Assembly: GCA_017308215.1 (NCBI GenBank)
Contig: JAFKFQ010000262.1
Span: forward strand, 1 to 64,000
DNA from: a bacterium
GTDB taxonomy: Bacteria > Planctomycetota > Planctomycetia > Gemmatales > Gemmataceae
Direction of reading: 5' to 3'
DNA: 64,000 nt
Below are positions 53,368 through 62,590 of this stretch, in pieces. Both the position numbers and the translations under genes were made by a program. The notes beneath the pieces were generated by a model, which worked only from the letters and a program-made list of their open reading frames with translations, was not told the origin of the DNA and made no database searches. The first letter of the stretch is position 1. Each line of letters begins with the position of its first letter.

Positions 53368-53428
53368 CGGCTGCGGCAGGGCAACGACGGTTCCGACGAG
53401 TGTGCCCGGTCGGGCGTGGGGGACGAAC

Positions 53429-54316
53429 ATGCCGAGCAGAAAAGGCGAGGCACCCGGCGAAGCCTACCCGCTGAGGTTGACCGCACGCCAGCGGGAGTCG
53501 GTCCTGAGTTGCCCCCGACTCAAGCGGGCGATCAAGCTGCGGATCGAGCAGGCCGAGGGTGAAACGCGGACCATCACCTTCACCCGGATGGAACTCGATC
53601 ACCTGACCGAGCAGATCGGCCAAACCGCTCTCTCTGCTTCAAGCCCCGATAAAAAGCGGCTGCACTCCGTTCTGTCGATAATTACCGACATGATCGAGGC
53701 CGCCGGGGACGGCCCACCTGCGGCTGTGACCCCTGCCGCATCCCGGCATCCCGCCCGGGCCGCGGACTTGCTCTACCAGTTCAAGATCAAGTTGCTCGAC
53801 ATCGAGCCGGCGATCTGGCGGCGGGTACTGGTGCCGGACTGCACGCTCGACGTGCTTCACGAGTACATCCAAGCCGCGTTCGGCTGGGAGAATTGCCACC
53901 TGCACCAGTTCGAGATCGGCGGCGTGCGGTACGCCCCGCCCGAGCCCGTCGGCATGGGCTTCGACATGGAGACGGAGGATGAGAGTGCGGCGGTGCTGAG
54001 CGGCTTGCTGCCGAAAACGAAGCGGAAGGCCCGCTGGGTCTACGAGTACGACTTCGGCGACGGCTGGCGGCACGAGGTATTGTTCGAGGGCGTGCCGCCC
54101 GCACACCCGAAGGCGAAGTACCCCCAGTGCGTCGAAGGCGCGAGGGCGTGCCCGCCCGAAGACTGCGGCGGTCCGTGGGGCTACGCCGACTTCCTCGCCG
54201 CCGTCTCCGACCCGGAGCACGAGCAGCACGAGGAAATGTTGGAGTGGCGGGGGCCGTTCGACCCCGAGGCATTCGATCCGAGGAAGGCGACCAAGGAGAT
54301 GAGGGCGGTGCCGTGA
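53429..54316 (+). CDS. plasmid pRiA4b ORF-3-like protein
   Basis: 295 residues from ATG 53429. After an unrelated N-terminal 110 residues (KRLHSVLSIITDMIEAAG) the IS1096/pRiA4b ORF-3 domain begins: YQFKIKLLDIEPAIWRRVLV, HEYIQAAFGWENCHLHQFEI, WVYEYDFGDGWRHEVLFEG and CPPEDCGGPWGYADFLAA. All conserved Trp, Asp and Cys residues are present. Function of the family is unknown; it is common on plasmids and mobile elements. Confidence 0.9.
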   Translation: MPSRKGEAPGEAYPLRLTARQRESVLSCPRLKRAIKLRIEQAEGETRTITFTRMELDHLTEQIGQTALSASSPDKKRLHSVLSIITDMIEAAGDGPPAAVTPAASRHPARAADLLYQFKIKLLDIEPAIWRRVLVPDCTLDVLHEYIQAAFGWENCHLHQFEIGGVRYAPPEPVGMGFDMETEDESAAVLSGLLPKTKRKARWVYEYDFGDGWRHEVLFEGVPPAHPKAKYPQCVEGARACPPEDCGGPWGYADFLAAVSDPEHEQHEEMLEWRGPFDPEAFDPRKATKEMRAVP

Positions 54317-54425
54317 GCGCCCTCCGACCCTGCCGACGACCATTTTGGACGTGCGGGGCGCGAAACCTGCCGAGACCACGTCCCGCTCTCGGCTACGGCG
54401 ATGATCCAGAACGCGAAGGGAAGAC

Positions 54426-55706
54426 ATGCCACGGACGCACGCCTGCCTCCTCTTGCTCGCGGGGGTATTCGTCTTCGCCGAGGCCCGCTCGCCAGCCGAC
54501 GAGCCCGCCTCGAAAACCCCGCCGACAGACTGGCCGCGGTGGCGGGGGCCGAACGCGGACGGGGTGGCGGACGGCAGAGACCTCCCGGTCAGGTGGGGCA
54601 AGACCGAGAACGTCCTCTGGTCGGCGAAGTTGCCGGGGTGGGGGACGAGTTCCCCGGTCGTGTACGGCGACCGCGTGTTCGTCACCTCGCAGGTCGTTGA
54701 AAGCGGGAAGAAGACCCTGCTGACCCTGTGCCTTGACCGGAAGGACGGGAAGGAACTCTGGCGGCACGACTTCGGGTTCGGGGCCGACCAGAACACCCAC
54801 GCGAAGTCGAACCTCGCGGTCAACACGCCCGCCGTCACCTCGGACGCGGTGTACGTGGCGTTCGGCAACGCCGACATCGCCCGGTACACCCACGACGGCA
54901 AGCTCGTCTGGGTGCGGCGCTACCTCAAGACGTTCGACGACCCGAAGACGGCGTGGGGGTACGCGGTCAGCCCACTCGTCCTCGGCGACAGCGTGCTGTT
55001 CCCGTGGAATCACCATAAGGGGCCGTGCTACCTGATCGGCCTCGACCAGAGGACAGGGGAGATCGGGTGGAAGAAGGACCGGCCCATCGGGACGGCCCAC
55101 GCCACGCCACTGCTCGTCGGGCACCACGGGCAGACCGACATCCTCGTCCCCGGTCAGAACCGGCTCACGGCGTTCGACGCCAAGACGCACACCGAGTTGT
55201 GGCGGTACGGGGAGGGGTCGGGGCCGTTCAACGGCGAGATCATTTCCAGCCCGGTGTTCGGGGACGGGATGGTGTACTTGCAGTTGTGGCGGGAGAGCAA
55301 GATCCACGCCGTCCGGCTGCGCGGGGACGGCAGACCGCCCGAGGCGGTGTGGGTGAGCGAGAGGGCGGGGCCGGTCGAGCCGTCACTGCTCTACTACCGG
55401 GGACTGGTCTACGCGCTGATGGACAACGGCCTGCTCGCCTGCCTCGACGGAAAGACCGGGCACGAACACTACCGGGAGCGACTGCGGGGCGCCTTCAACT
55501 CGTCCCCGGTCGCCAGCGACGGGCACGTCTTCGTGAGCAACACCGACGGGGTCACGTTCGTGGTCAAGGCCGGGCGGGAGTTCGAGGTGCTGGGCACCAA
55601 CGACCTCGGGGAGCGGATCTCGGCCTCGCCCGCGATCATGGGGAACACGATGATCTTCCGCACCGACTCCCACCTGTACTGCGTGGGCCGTGCATCCGAG
55701 AAATAA
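54426..55706 (+). CDS. secreted PQQ-binding-like beta-propeller protein
   Basis: 426 residues with a signal peptide at the start (MPRTHACLLLLAGVFVFAEA). The body has the WPRWRGPNADGVADG opening and repeated blades such as VLWSAKLPGWGTSSPVVYGD and SSPVASDGHVFV, NTPAVTSDAVYVA. This PQQ-like propeller (outer membrane protein assembly BamB-like in name only) is very common in planctomycetes as an exported protein. No quinoprotein dehydrogenase active site is evident. It seems a chromosomal-type gene inside the accessory region. Confidence 0.85.
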   Translation: MPRTHACLLLLAGVFVFAEARSPADEPASKTPPTDWPRWRGPNADGVADGRDLPVRWGKTENVLWSAKLPGWGTSSPVVYGDRVFVTSQVVESGKKTLLTLCLDRKDGKELWRHDFGFGADQNTHAKSNLAVNTPAVTSDAVYVAFGNADIARYTHDGKLVWVRRYLKTFDDPKTAWGYAVSPLVLGDSVLFPWNHHKGPCYLIGLDQRTGEIGWKKDRPIGTAHATPLLVGHHGQTDILVPGQNRLTAFDAKTHTELWRYGEGSGPFNGEIISSPVFGDGMVYLQLWRESKIHAVRLRGDGRPPEAVWVSERAGPVEPSLLYYRGLVYALMDNGLLACLDGKTGHEHYRERLRGAFNSSPVASDGHVFVSNTDGVTFVVKAGREFEVLGTNDLGERISASPAIMGNTMIFRTDSHLYCVGRASEK

Positions 55707-55823
55707 GGAGCCGACGGCCTCCGAACAAGGGAACGGGAGGCACCGGGGGGATGAGCGTGGCTGACCCGGGAATCAGGCTGACGGGGTGCGGCAGAGTGTA
55801 GAAGTACGAGGTCGTCAGTCCCG

Positions 55824-56312
55824 TCATCTTCGCTTCCCCCAGCCCAGCGCCTCCTCCCGTGTGGCGAAAGTGACCTGCTCCAGTCCGCCCTGCGACCGTC
55901 TGCGGCACGCCCGGTACTCCCCGGTCGGGACACCGCCCCGGAAGATCGACTCCACGTAGCACTCGGCGTACACCTGCCGCGAGTTTCGCTCGTACATCTG
56001 GTCCGAGCAGGAACGAGCGGGTGGTGCGGCGTCCTGTCCCTGATCGGCGTCGGGCATCGGACCTGCCGCTGTTCTCTCAGCATAGATGACGAACCCGCAC
56101 TCCTCCTCTTCGACCGTCTGCACAGGAGCGTTCATGGCTGTCGGGGAAGGCCATGACCCGGTCCAGACGACCTTGAGCGGGTCGTGGCCCGGACAGCCGC
56201 ATGTGATCCGCTGGGAGCCGCACTCGCTACACGGCTCTACGTCGCATTCGTTCCGGTGCGGGTTGCCGACCTCAGCCCCGCAATCGGGGCACTCCCTGCC
56301 GCTGTTATTCAC
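55824..56312 (-). CDS. cysteine-rich zinc-ribbon hypothetical protein
   Basis: 162 residues. CPDCGAEVGNPHRNECDVEP followed by CSECGSQRITCGCPGHDPLK gives four to five Cys pairs, a double zinc ribbon that I recognise from planctomycete hypothetical proteins (C-P-x-C-G ... C-D-x-E-x-C-x-x-C-G), followed by W-T-G-x-W-P. The C-terminal half is not recognised. Confidence 0.7.
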   Translation of the reverse strand: MNNSGRECPDCGAEVGNPHRNECDVEPCSECGSQRITCGCPGHDPLKVVWTGSWPSPTAMNAPVQTVEEEECGFVIYAERTAAGPMPDADQGQDAAPPARSCSDQMYERNSRQVYAECYVESIFRGGVPTGEYRACRRRSQGGLEQVTFATREEALGWGKRR

Positions 56313-57214
56313 TTCGAACTCCTTTTCTGAAAGTGTGTCTTCTCGCGGACGGACCTGTTCGCCCCCTCAGCGCACGCCCCGCTGTGGCAGTCTCTCGCGT
56401 GCGTCCGCGCGTGCCGCCTCGGCCAATCGAACACACAGGTCCGGCCAGCACCGTCTGGATACACCTGCGCGCCACCTGCGCCGACCCGTCTTTGGCCTTC
56501 AAACCAAGGCGGGGGCCGGGTGAACCATAGCAGACCCAGCCACAACCGAGTCGGAGATGTGGCAGCCGATTATCAACGGTTTCTGCTGGCGAGGGAAGAC
56601 TCGACCATTTGCAATCAATTACCAGATGAAACCAGCTATTATTATATTCGTCGCGAAAGAATTGCACAACAGATCGTTGTGTGAGCCCTGATCCGAGCAT
56701 GTCCGAGTTAGTTGCGAGCAGCAGCAGGCGTACTCTACTACTCGGTCACCATCAGTATAGATCGGTGGTGTGAGACAATCGCGCATTCGTGCTAAACGAG
56801 GCGGGGCTGCACGGGGGTAGATGGAGGTAATCGTCGGCCCGACTTGTGGGCATCATTCAAGGCTGGCAACTTTGGCCCCCAAACACGTCTCGTGCGAGCA
56901 GGTGAGGGGCCGTCAAGCCTTGAGGCAAACTAACTTTATCCTATTATGAAGGCACAGGCTGCGATGTCTTCGCGCCAAGTTCTGAGACATGGAAGGGCTG
57001 ACGCCTGCCGCGGCATCCGAGGTGATCTTGATCGATCGGGACGTTCTTTGGGCTCGAAAGTTCGAGCGGGTGGCGTGGGCGGCGATGGCATTCCCGGCTG
57101 CGGCCCCGCAGAGTCGCATGATTCCAACTCGAACCGAAGGACAGATACCGGGCAGGCTTATCCGGGGCAGTGGTGACGAGGTCAGATCCGGTCTGACGGC
57201 GGAAGGAGAACAAC
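56313..57214. other. 900-base gene-free stretch with a lower-GC core
   Basis: No open frame here has convincing protein character. The middle (about 56,570-56,960) is clearly richer in A and T than the surrounding DNA, with runs such as CTATTATTATATTCG. It could be a decayed gene, a replication-related region or an insertion scar; no terminal repeats were found. Confidence 0.5.
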
Positions 57215-57622
57215 ATGGACGACATCGCCGACCGCTACCTCGCGGACGCGACCGAGGGCGACGTGCGGCTCGTCCGCGATCACGAGGAGTTCCTTTACGA
57301 CTATCGCACGGGCACAATGAACACGGCGCAGCGACTCCTACTGGCCTGCGGGCTGGGCGAGATCTGGGGATGGGACACCCTCGACGTGCGGGTGGAGATC
57401 GTCGCCCGGTCCGTGCAGGACTGGGACGACGGTGGCGGGTGCTCGGCGCACCTCTACGCGGACGGGTCGATCGCCGTGGACGACGGGGGCGGCTACCACC
57501 CGTGCGCGGACCTCGCCTCCATGCTCGACTACACCGGATGGGACGCCCACGAGTTCGAGGGGTGGGACGACCCGTCTGACAACCATGTCCCGGTCGCGGA
57601 CTGGCGGCGGGAGGGCTTCTGA
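57215..57622 (+). CDS. hypothetical protein, acidic (135 residues)
   Basis: ATG 57215 after GGAAGGAGAACAAC, a strong ribosome site. MDDIADRYLADATEGDVRLV opens a very acidic protein with the middle GWDTLDVRVEIVARSVQDWD and DDGGGYHPCADLASML. No known domain recognised. The next gene starts 1 base after its stop, so the two are probably translated together. Confidence 0.7.
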   Translation: MDDIADRYLADATEGDVRLVRDHEEFLYDYRTGTMNTAQRLLLACGLGEIWGWDTLDVRVEIVARSVQDWDDGGGCSAHLYADGSIAVDDGGGYHPCADLASMLDYTGWDAHEFEGWDDPSDNHVPVADWRREGF

Positions 57623-57623
57623 C

Positions 57624-58097
57624 GTGGGCCTCGACCTGCGCCGCGACCCCGAGTGGGTGGACGGCTCCGTGATCATCACGGAATGGCAGCGGCCACCGGG
57701 GAGCAAGGGCTATCTCGCCGACATCGCGCTGCCGTCCGGTCCCGGGCCGCACCGGTACGACCTCGACCGGACGTTTCTGCGGGGGAGCGGGACCAAATAC
57801 ATCTACTACCGCGACCTCGACGACGGGGTCTACGAGGCCGAGAGCGCGTACCGGTCGTCCGTCACGCGGAGGTACTACATCCTCGTCACCGGCGGGCAGC
57901 CACGGGTGTTTTCGACCCGAAAGTCCGTCGCCCTCGACTGGCTCGGCATTCTGGCACGGGTGCGCCACGAGCTGATCCCGGAGACGCCTTGGTACGTGCT
58001 CGAAGACTGGATCGGCGACCACTTCACCTGCTCCGACACGGTGCGGGTCGCCTTGGGGGCGATCGCCGCCCAGAGGCAGCCCTCCGCACCCCGATGA
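57624..58097 (+). CDS. hypothetical protein (157 residues)
   Basis: GTG 57624 follows GGGAGGG; one base separates it from the previous stop. VGLDLRRDPEWVDGSVIITE, with YIYYRDLDDGVYEAESAYRS and RRYYILVTGGQPRVF. Mostly beta-strand in character, no motif recognised. Its partner is the acidic protein just upstream. Confidence 0.65.
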   Translation: MGLDLRRDPEWVDGSVIITEWQRPPGSKGYLADIALPSGPGPHRYDLDRTFLRGSGTKYIYYRDLDDGVYEAESAYRSSVTRRYYILVTGGQPRVFSTRKSVALDWLGILARVRHELIPETPWYVLEDWIGDHFTCSDTVRVALGAIAAQRQPSAPR

Positions 58098-58313
58098 AGC
58101 CTCCCTAGATCCGCTGGTGCCGGATTTGTCCACCTCTGACTCGGTCAGCCCTTACATCCGGCGACGGATCGGCCCCTAGACACACAACACATTAAGCAAG
58201 AAAATGGTGTTCTCGACCGGAAAAACGGCAGTGCAACGACTATTATAATTCGTCTTAAATGAACGGGCGGCGCCTACCCTTGAGAGATTGGCGCCGCCCG
58301 CAAAAGGACCGTC

Positions 58314-59807
58314 ATGACTATAATAGTGTCCCCGCGCCGGAAACCGCGCGCCAAGTCCGAGAAAAAGTACCGAACGATCACCGGCTTTCTCCGGGATCTG
58401 ACTTCGTCGCTTGACTTCGGGCTCAAGTCCAAGACTGGAAACCCGTACCACGTCAACAAGAACGAAGAAGTGGTCGGACACATCAACCACGGGTTCACCA
58501 TCAACCGGGTCAAACTGCTGAACTTTACCCGACACTTCGCCGGGTTGAATACCGTGTACTTCGCGGGCAACTCGCACTCCAAGGCGAAGTACACCTTGCT
58601 TATGATTGACATCGACTGCCACGGCAGGGGAACGGTGGCCGGGGCGATCAAGTTCTGTGAACACCTCCGGGACACGATGTTCCCCGGCCTCTACTTCGAG
58701 GCGTCCGGGCGCGGCGCCCACGCTTACCTGATTGTGGACAAGCAGGGGCACCACCCGGCGTTCCTGAACACGTTGTACAAGCGCCTCGCAGACCACCTGA
58801 AGACGGTCCTGCGGGCGGGCGACTTCGACGTGGAAAACGTGGAGGTCAAGGGCACCCTCCCCGTCATCGAGTGGGCCGAGCGGGCTCGCGGGGAGCGTCC
58901 CAAGGTGCGGTCGTACCGGGCCGGGATGCTCGCCGCACTCCCCCGGGAGGGGGACCGGTTCGCCGAACTGAAGGCGACCACGCGAATCGACGCCGATTTC
59001 ATGATGAAGCTCCCCGTCGTCAGGGCTGACGAGCCTGCGGTCCCGAGGTTCCGTGTACTGCCCGCTGTGCCGGTCCCGACCGGGTCCGTCTCCGGGCGGG
59101 TCATTTCCGACGACGAGGTAGGCCGGATCACCGAACGCTACGCCGAGCTCGCCAAGTCCTTTCTGGGTTCGGACGGCCTGAAGCTGTCGGGCCGGGCCAA
59201 GGTGACCGAGGCGGACGTGGCGGTCTTCCTCTGTCTGCTGAAATACTTCTCGAACAACCCGAATCCCGAGGGCACCTTGCCGTGGCAGCGGTTCAAGGGA
59301 CTGTGGGAGGCCATGAAGCAGTCCGGCGATATTGATCGCCAGTTCCACCCCGGTAGATTCGCCGCCATCCGCGACCTGCTCGATTCGTTTGGGATGATCG
59401 AGTGGGCCGACCGGACGTACCAGCTGGGGGTGTGGGAGGGCGGGAAGTACCGCAAGGGGCGGGCGGCCAAGTGGAAGGCGTCGGCCCGCCTGATGTCGAT
59501 GCTGGATGAAGAGAAGGAGAAGGACACCCTCTCCAGTAACGAGTCTGATCCGGTATCCGTGGTTTCTGCTGAAGAAGAGGGAGAGGAGGAGAACATCCTC
59601 TCCGGTAATAAGGCCAGTCCTACATGTTTACTCTCTGGTGATGAAGGGGGAGAAGAGAGAGACATCCTCTCCAGTAACAAGGAACACCTCCTTTCCCAGA
59701 AGCCCCGGCAGGACATCATCCGTCCCATTCCGATCTACGCCGTAGGCGACCGATACCTGCTGGCTGACCCCGGCGACCTTGTTCCGTGTTATCAACTGGC
59801 CGCGTAG
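58314..59807 (+). CDS. replication-initiator/primase-like protein (archaeo-eukaryotic primase fold)
   Basis: 497 residues from ATG 58314. The core around residues 95-140 reads YTLLMIDIDCHGRG followed by GLYFEASGRGAHAYLIVDKQ: the hDxD and S-G-R-G-x-H motifs of archaeo-eukaryotic primase-type replication proteins. Residues 270-390 look like a winged-helix DNA-binding region (VTEADVAVFLCLLKYFSNNP, FAAIRDLLDSFGMIEWADRT). The C-terminal quarter contains a 23-residue tandem repeat. An AT-rich spacer with TATAAT (about 58,240) precedes it. Likely a plasmid or element replication protein; the motif match is by eye. Confidence 0.65.
   Translation: MTIIVSPRRKPRAKSEKKYRTITGFLRDLTSSLDFGLKSKTGNPYHVNKNEEVVGHINHGFTINRVKLLNFTRHFAGLNTVYFAGNSHSKAKYTLLMIDIDCHGRGTVAGAIKFCEHLRDTMFPGLYFEASGRGAHAYLIVDKQGHHPAFLNTLYKRLADHLKTVLRAGDFDVENVEVKGTLPVIEWAERARGERPKVRSYRAGMLAALPREGDRFAELKATTRIDADFMMKLPVVRADEPAVPRFRVLPAVPVPTGSVSGRVISDDEVGRITERYAELAKSFLGSDGLKLSGRAKVTEADVAVFLCLLKYFSNNPNPEGTLPWQRFKGLWEAMKQSGDIDRQFHPGRFAAIRDLLDSFGMIEWADRTYQLGVWEGGKYRKGRAAKWKASARLMSMLDEEKEKDTLSSNESDPVSVVSAEEEGEEENILSGNKASPTCLLSGDEGGEERDILSSNKEHLLSQKPRQDIIRPIPIYAVGDRYLLADPGDLVPCYQLAA
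59523..59678 (+). repeat. 69-base degenerate tandem repeat inside the primase-like gene
   Basis: The core GACATCCTCTCCAGTAAC recurs at 59,523, 59,592 and 59,661, exactly 69 bases (23 codons) apart, coding for LSSNES, LSGNKA and LSSNKE at the same position of each 23-residue unit rich in Glu. The third unit is partial. Could serve as iterons for the protein or simply be a protein repeat. Confidence 0.75.
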
Positions 59808-59959
59808 GGCCATTACCCGCCTCTCGCGCACTCCCGTGTGGCAGCCGTAGCCGGGACAATTCGCGGCCAGTAGGCACATGGCGGATGGCACCATTCGCAC
59901 GCCAGAGGTCATCGACCAACCCTGCGTCCAACACGAACGGTCTGATCGATCGTGATCAA

Positions 59960-59995
59960 CCCGCCTGCTTGGTTCGGCTGGTCCGAGCAGGCGGG
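59960..59995. terminator. bidirectional hairpin between convergent genes
   Basis: CCCGCCTGCT (59,960-59,969) pairs with AGCAGGCGGG (59,986-59,995). It lies between the primase-like gene and the DNA methyltransferase gene, which converge. Confidence 0.65.
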
Positions 59996-60024
59996 CCGTC
60001 GGACTGCGTGGTCCGATGGCACAG

Positions 60025-60813
60025 TCAGGTCGTCCACAAGGACCGCTTTGCCCGACGAAGACGGGCTAGGGCCAGCTTCACGTACTCCCCGTGAACCTCG
60101 AAGCTCAGCCAGTTTCGCCTAGTTAATAATGACATTTTGGCAGTCGTTCCGACGCCCCCGAATGGATCGAGCACCACGTCGAGCGGCGCCGAAAAGCTGT
60201 AAATCAGGTCGCGGGCCAGTGCCTCGGACATCGGGGCCATGTGCTGACGGGCTTCCGGGTCAACTGCCTTCCTCCCGCCCGGGTACGACCAGATCGTCCC
60301 GCGCTTGCCGAAGTCGGCAATCGGCTGGGGCGTGTGACCGTAGACCAGTCGCCCGTCGCGGCCCCGCCGGTGTCGGTCGGCCACGACCCTCCCGGCGTAC
60401 TTATTCGGGCGGTCCTTGAGGACGTTCACCGTCATCGGCCTCCCCTTGCTGAGCACGAAGACGAACTGGTGGGTCGGGCAGTACCGGCGCTGACAGCTGA
60501 GGCGGTAGTCGCGGGTCTCGCAGACGATGGTCTCCCAGAGGCGGAACCCGAGTGTCATCAGATGGACCACCTGCCGGAAGCTCGTACCGGTTCGAAACCC
60601 TTTTTTTGTGATCACGTCCTGCACCTGCCAACAGACGACCCCGCCCGGCTTCGTGACCCTGTAGAGGTGAGCCGCGACCGCCTCGAAATCCCAACTGTGC
60701 CCTCCGTAGTCCCGCAGATCGTCGTAAGGGGGGCTCGTCAGCGTCATGGGGATGCTGTTGCTCGCCACCTGCTCCAGCCCCTCGACGTTGTCGCAGTGGT
60801 GGATGCCGGTCAT
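60025..60813 (-). CDS. site-specific DNA methyltransferase (SPPY type)
   Basis: 262 residues from ATG 60813. Catalytic motif IV comes first: MTLTSPPYDDLRDYGG, and the SAM motif near the end is VVLDPFGGVGTTAKM, a beta-class (circularly permuted) order. The SPPY form is most often seen in N4-cytosine methyltransferases, but N6-adenine enzymes cannot be excluded. Its ATG overlaps the TGA of the ParB-like gene by one base. No restriction enzyme is adjacent, so it may act as an orphan methylase protecting or marking the element. Confidence 0.88.
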   Translation of the reverse strand: MTGIHHCDNVEGLEQVASNSIPMTLTSPPYDDLRDYGGHSWDFEAVAAHLYRVTKPGGVVCWQVQDVITKKGFRTGTSFRQVVHLMTLGFRLWETIVCETRDYRLSCQRRYCPTHQFVFVLSKGRPMTVNVLKDRPNKYAGRVVADRHRRGRDGRLVYGHTPQPIADFGKRGTIWSYPGGRKAVDPEARQHMAPMSEALARDLIYSFSAPLDVVLDPFGGVGTTAKMSLLTRRNWLSFEVHGEYVKLALARLRRAKRSLWTT

Positions 60814-61661
60814 CACGCCACCTTCCTTTCCACGATCAGAGCATCCACCTTCTGAAGCAGGCCGATCCCGTCGCGGATGGCCGCCCCGAGGGGAAGGATG
60901 TCGGCGTCCGCCCACACGAACTCGCCGAAGTCGTCTACGATCGACTGGAGGCGGACGACGACCTCGGCCACCCGCCGCCGGAGGGACTGCTTTTCGGGCT
61001 CAGGCGTGGCGGTCTCCTCGGACGACTCCTGCGCCGGGCTCGTCGGCCCGTTGATCTTGAGCATCCTGTATCGGGCGACCCCCCTCACGGTCAGCGACTC
61101 CTTCGCCCTCAGCATCTTGCCCTGCTCCTCGGCCTCCAGTTCGGCGACCTCGGCGGCGACGGCGAGCGAGATTTCCCCCCGGTCCATGGCCTCGACCAGT
61201 TCCGGGATGCCCCGCTCGACAACGTCTTTCGCTCTCTTGTAACCATCCTTCCCGCCGAGCCCGAGGCGCTTCGCCGCCTGATCCACGGTGAGGCGTTCGA
61301 CCTCGCACGTGCGAGTTCGTTTCGAGCGGCGGTCCCCGCCGTGGCGGAAGGAGGAGAGCGCCTTGACCAGCTCGACACTCTCGCTGGGAGTGTAGTTCTT
61401 CCGGCTCCCGTTCTCGGCTGCTTCTCCCTCCAAGATGGACCGCAGGTTGATCACCCGCACCGGGATGACCGTCATCTTGAGGATATCTCGGCAGGCCCGG
61501 AGACGGCGTTCGCCGAACACGAGGACGTTCCGGGGGGTCACGCCGATCGGCTGAAGAAGGCCGACCTCCTTGATGCACGCCGCCAAGCCGTCGAGGTCGC
61601 CGAGATCCTTGCGGTGCCGCTGTCCGATCTGGATGTCGGCGATGTTCATTTCGTTGGTCAT
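60813..61661 (-). CDS. ParB/RepB-type N-terminal domain protein
   Basis: 282 residues; starts at 61661 (MTNEMNIADIQIGQRHRKDL) or ATG 61649. ParB N-terminal domain: LAACIKEVGLLQPIGVTPRN, then LVFGERRLRACRDI, the nucleotide-binding GERRLRA box. Then a helix-turn-helix (TVDQAAKRLGLGGKDGYKRA) and an Arg/Glu-rich coiled C-terminus. Such proteins serve in plasmid partition or as DNA-binding regulators; no ParA gene is nearby. Coupled by TGATG to the methyltransferase gene. Confidence 0.82.
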   Translation of the reverse strand: MTNEMNIADIQIGQRHRKDLGDLDGLAACIKEVGLLQPIGVTPRNVLVFGERRLRACRDILKMTVIPVRVINLRSILEGEAAENGSRKNYTPSESVELVKALSSFRHGGDRRSKRTRTCEVERLTVDQAAKRLGLGGKDGYKRAKDVVERGIPELVEAMDRGEISLAVAAEVAELEAEEQGKMLRAKESLTVRGVARYRMLKINGPTSPAQESSEETATPEPEKQSLRRRVAEVVVRLQSIVDDFGEFVWADADILPLGAAIRDGIGLLQKVDALIVERKVA

Positions 61662-62020
61662 GAGCGATTCTCCTCAGCCGCCCGGCGGGCGCGCGACCCT
61701 CCTTCGGCGCGTGGTGGTCCCCACGCGCCCCGGGTCGGTCCGACCGGGACGACGGTTGTGTGTTGTGAGTGCTTGCTATAGACCGGCCCCGACGGCACCC
61801 TGCCGTCGGAACGAAAGACTATACGAGCCCCGAAACCACCGTGAAAGCAAGAATCCCAGCAGAATTCGGTGGCATGTCGCGGACGCGAAACACTGCGCTT
61901 CCGCCCCCGAGGCAACAGCCCCGGACCGCGGCGGGTGCGGTACGGGTCGTGTCGCGTGTCACCCGCCCTTCCGTCCACCACGTTCTGCCCGACGCGAGGT
62001 GGCGGGGCATGTCTCCGAGG
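61662..62020. other. upstream region of the ParB-like gene
   Basis: No gene is seen in these roughly 360 bases. Apart from the promoter and palindrome noted separately, the DNA shows no repeats or RNA-gene features. Confidence 0.5.
61789..61846 (-). promoter_or_regulatory. promoter with palindrome at the transcription start of the ParB-like gene
   Basis: On the minus strand TTTCAC (61,841-61,846), 17-base spacer, TATAGT (61,818-61,823). Just downstream at 61,789-61,809 is a perfect 9-base hairpin CCGACGGCA/TGCCGTCGG with a 3-base loop, at or near the transcription start, a plausible operator for autoregulation. Confidence 0.55.
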
Positions 62021-62542
62021 TCAGGCCGCCTTCTTCTTCGGGCCGTGGCCGAGATACCAGTTCATCCAGTCCCGGACCTCTTGTTCGAGCCCCTCCACCT
62101 CGACCACTTCGAGAAGGGTCTCGTCCATGATGGAGTTGTGGTTGTCGATGAAGTGGGCGAGGTCACCGACGCCGCACTCGTAGTTCACCCGCTCCCGGAA
62201 CCGCTCCCACGCCTCGGCGAGCGGCACGTCGGCGGGAATGGGCTCGGACGCCCGCCGCTCCTCCTTGGCCTCGGCGAGTTGCCCGTCGAGGAACTCCCGG
62301 AAGTTGTCGAGGTAGCCGACCGCCTCGATCCAGTCGAGGAGGATGGTCTCGGTGTCCTCGCCGCACTCGCAGAGGTAGCGGAAGATCAGATCGCGGGCAG
62401 TCAGGTTGGGGAGGTTCAGCTTCCCGACCTTCTTCTCGACCGAGGCGAACAACTTGTGAACGTCGAGGTCGGCGGGGCGGCCCTTTCCCTTCTGGGTCGA
62501 GGCCCGGGCCGAGGTCTTCTTGTGGGTGGCGGTCGCGGCCAT
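62021..62542 (-). CDS. hypothetical protein (173 residues), basic head and acidic helical body
   Basis: ATG 62542. A Lys/Thr-rich N-terminal 22 residues (MAATATHKKTSARASTQKGK) precede a helical body with LPNLTARDLIFRYLCECGED and LLEVVEVEGLEQEVRDWMNW and a basic C-terminus (GHGPKKKAA). No recognised domain. The next gene upstream on the strand (62,591) is separated by 48 bases. Confidence 0.7.
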   Translation of the reverse strand: MAATATHKKTSARASTQKGKGRPADLDVHKLFASVEKKVGKLNLPNLTARDLIFRYLCECGEDTETILLDWIEAVGYLDNFREFLDGQLAEAKEERRASEPIPADVPLAEAWERFRERVNYECGVGDLAHFIDNHNSIMDETLLEVVEVEGLEQEVRDWMNWYLGHGPKKKAA

Positions 62543-62590
62543 GTCTGGGACTCCTGAGTGGGTTGGTCGGGTCAGGTTCGGCGGACGGGA

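Noticed and set aside
56305-56700. A minus-strand gene in the gap before 57,215
   Set aside because: Its composition changes abruptly along the frame, there is no ribosome site, and it resembles no family.
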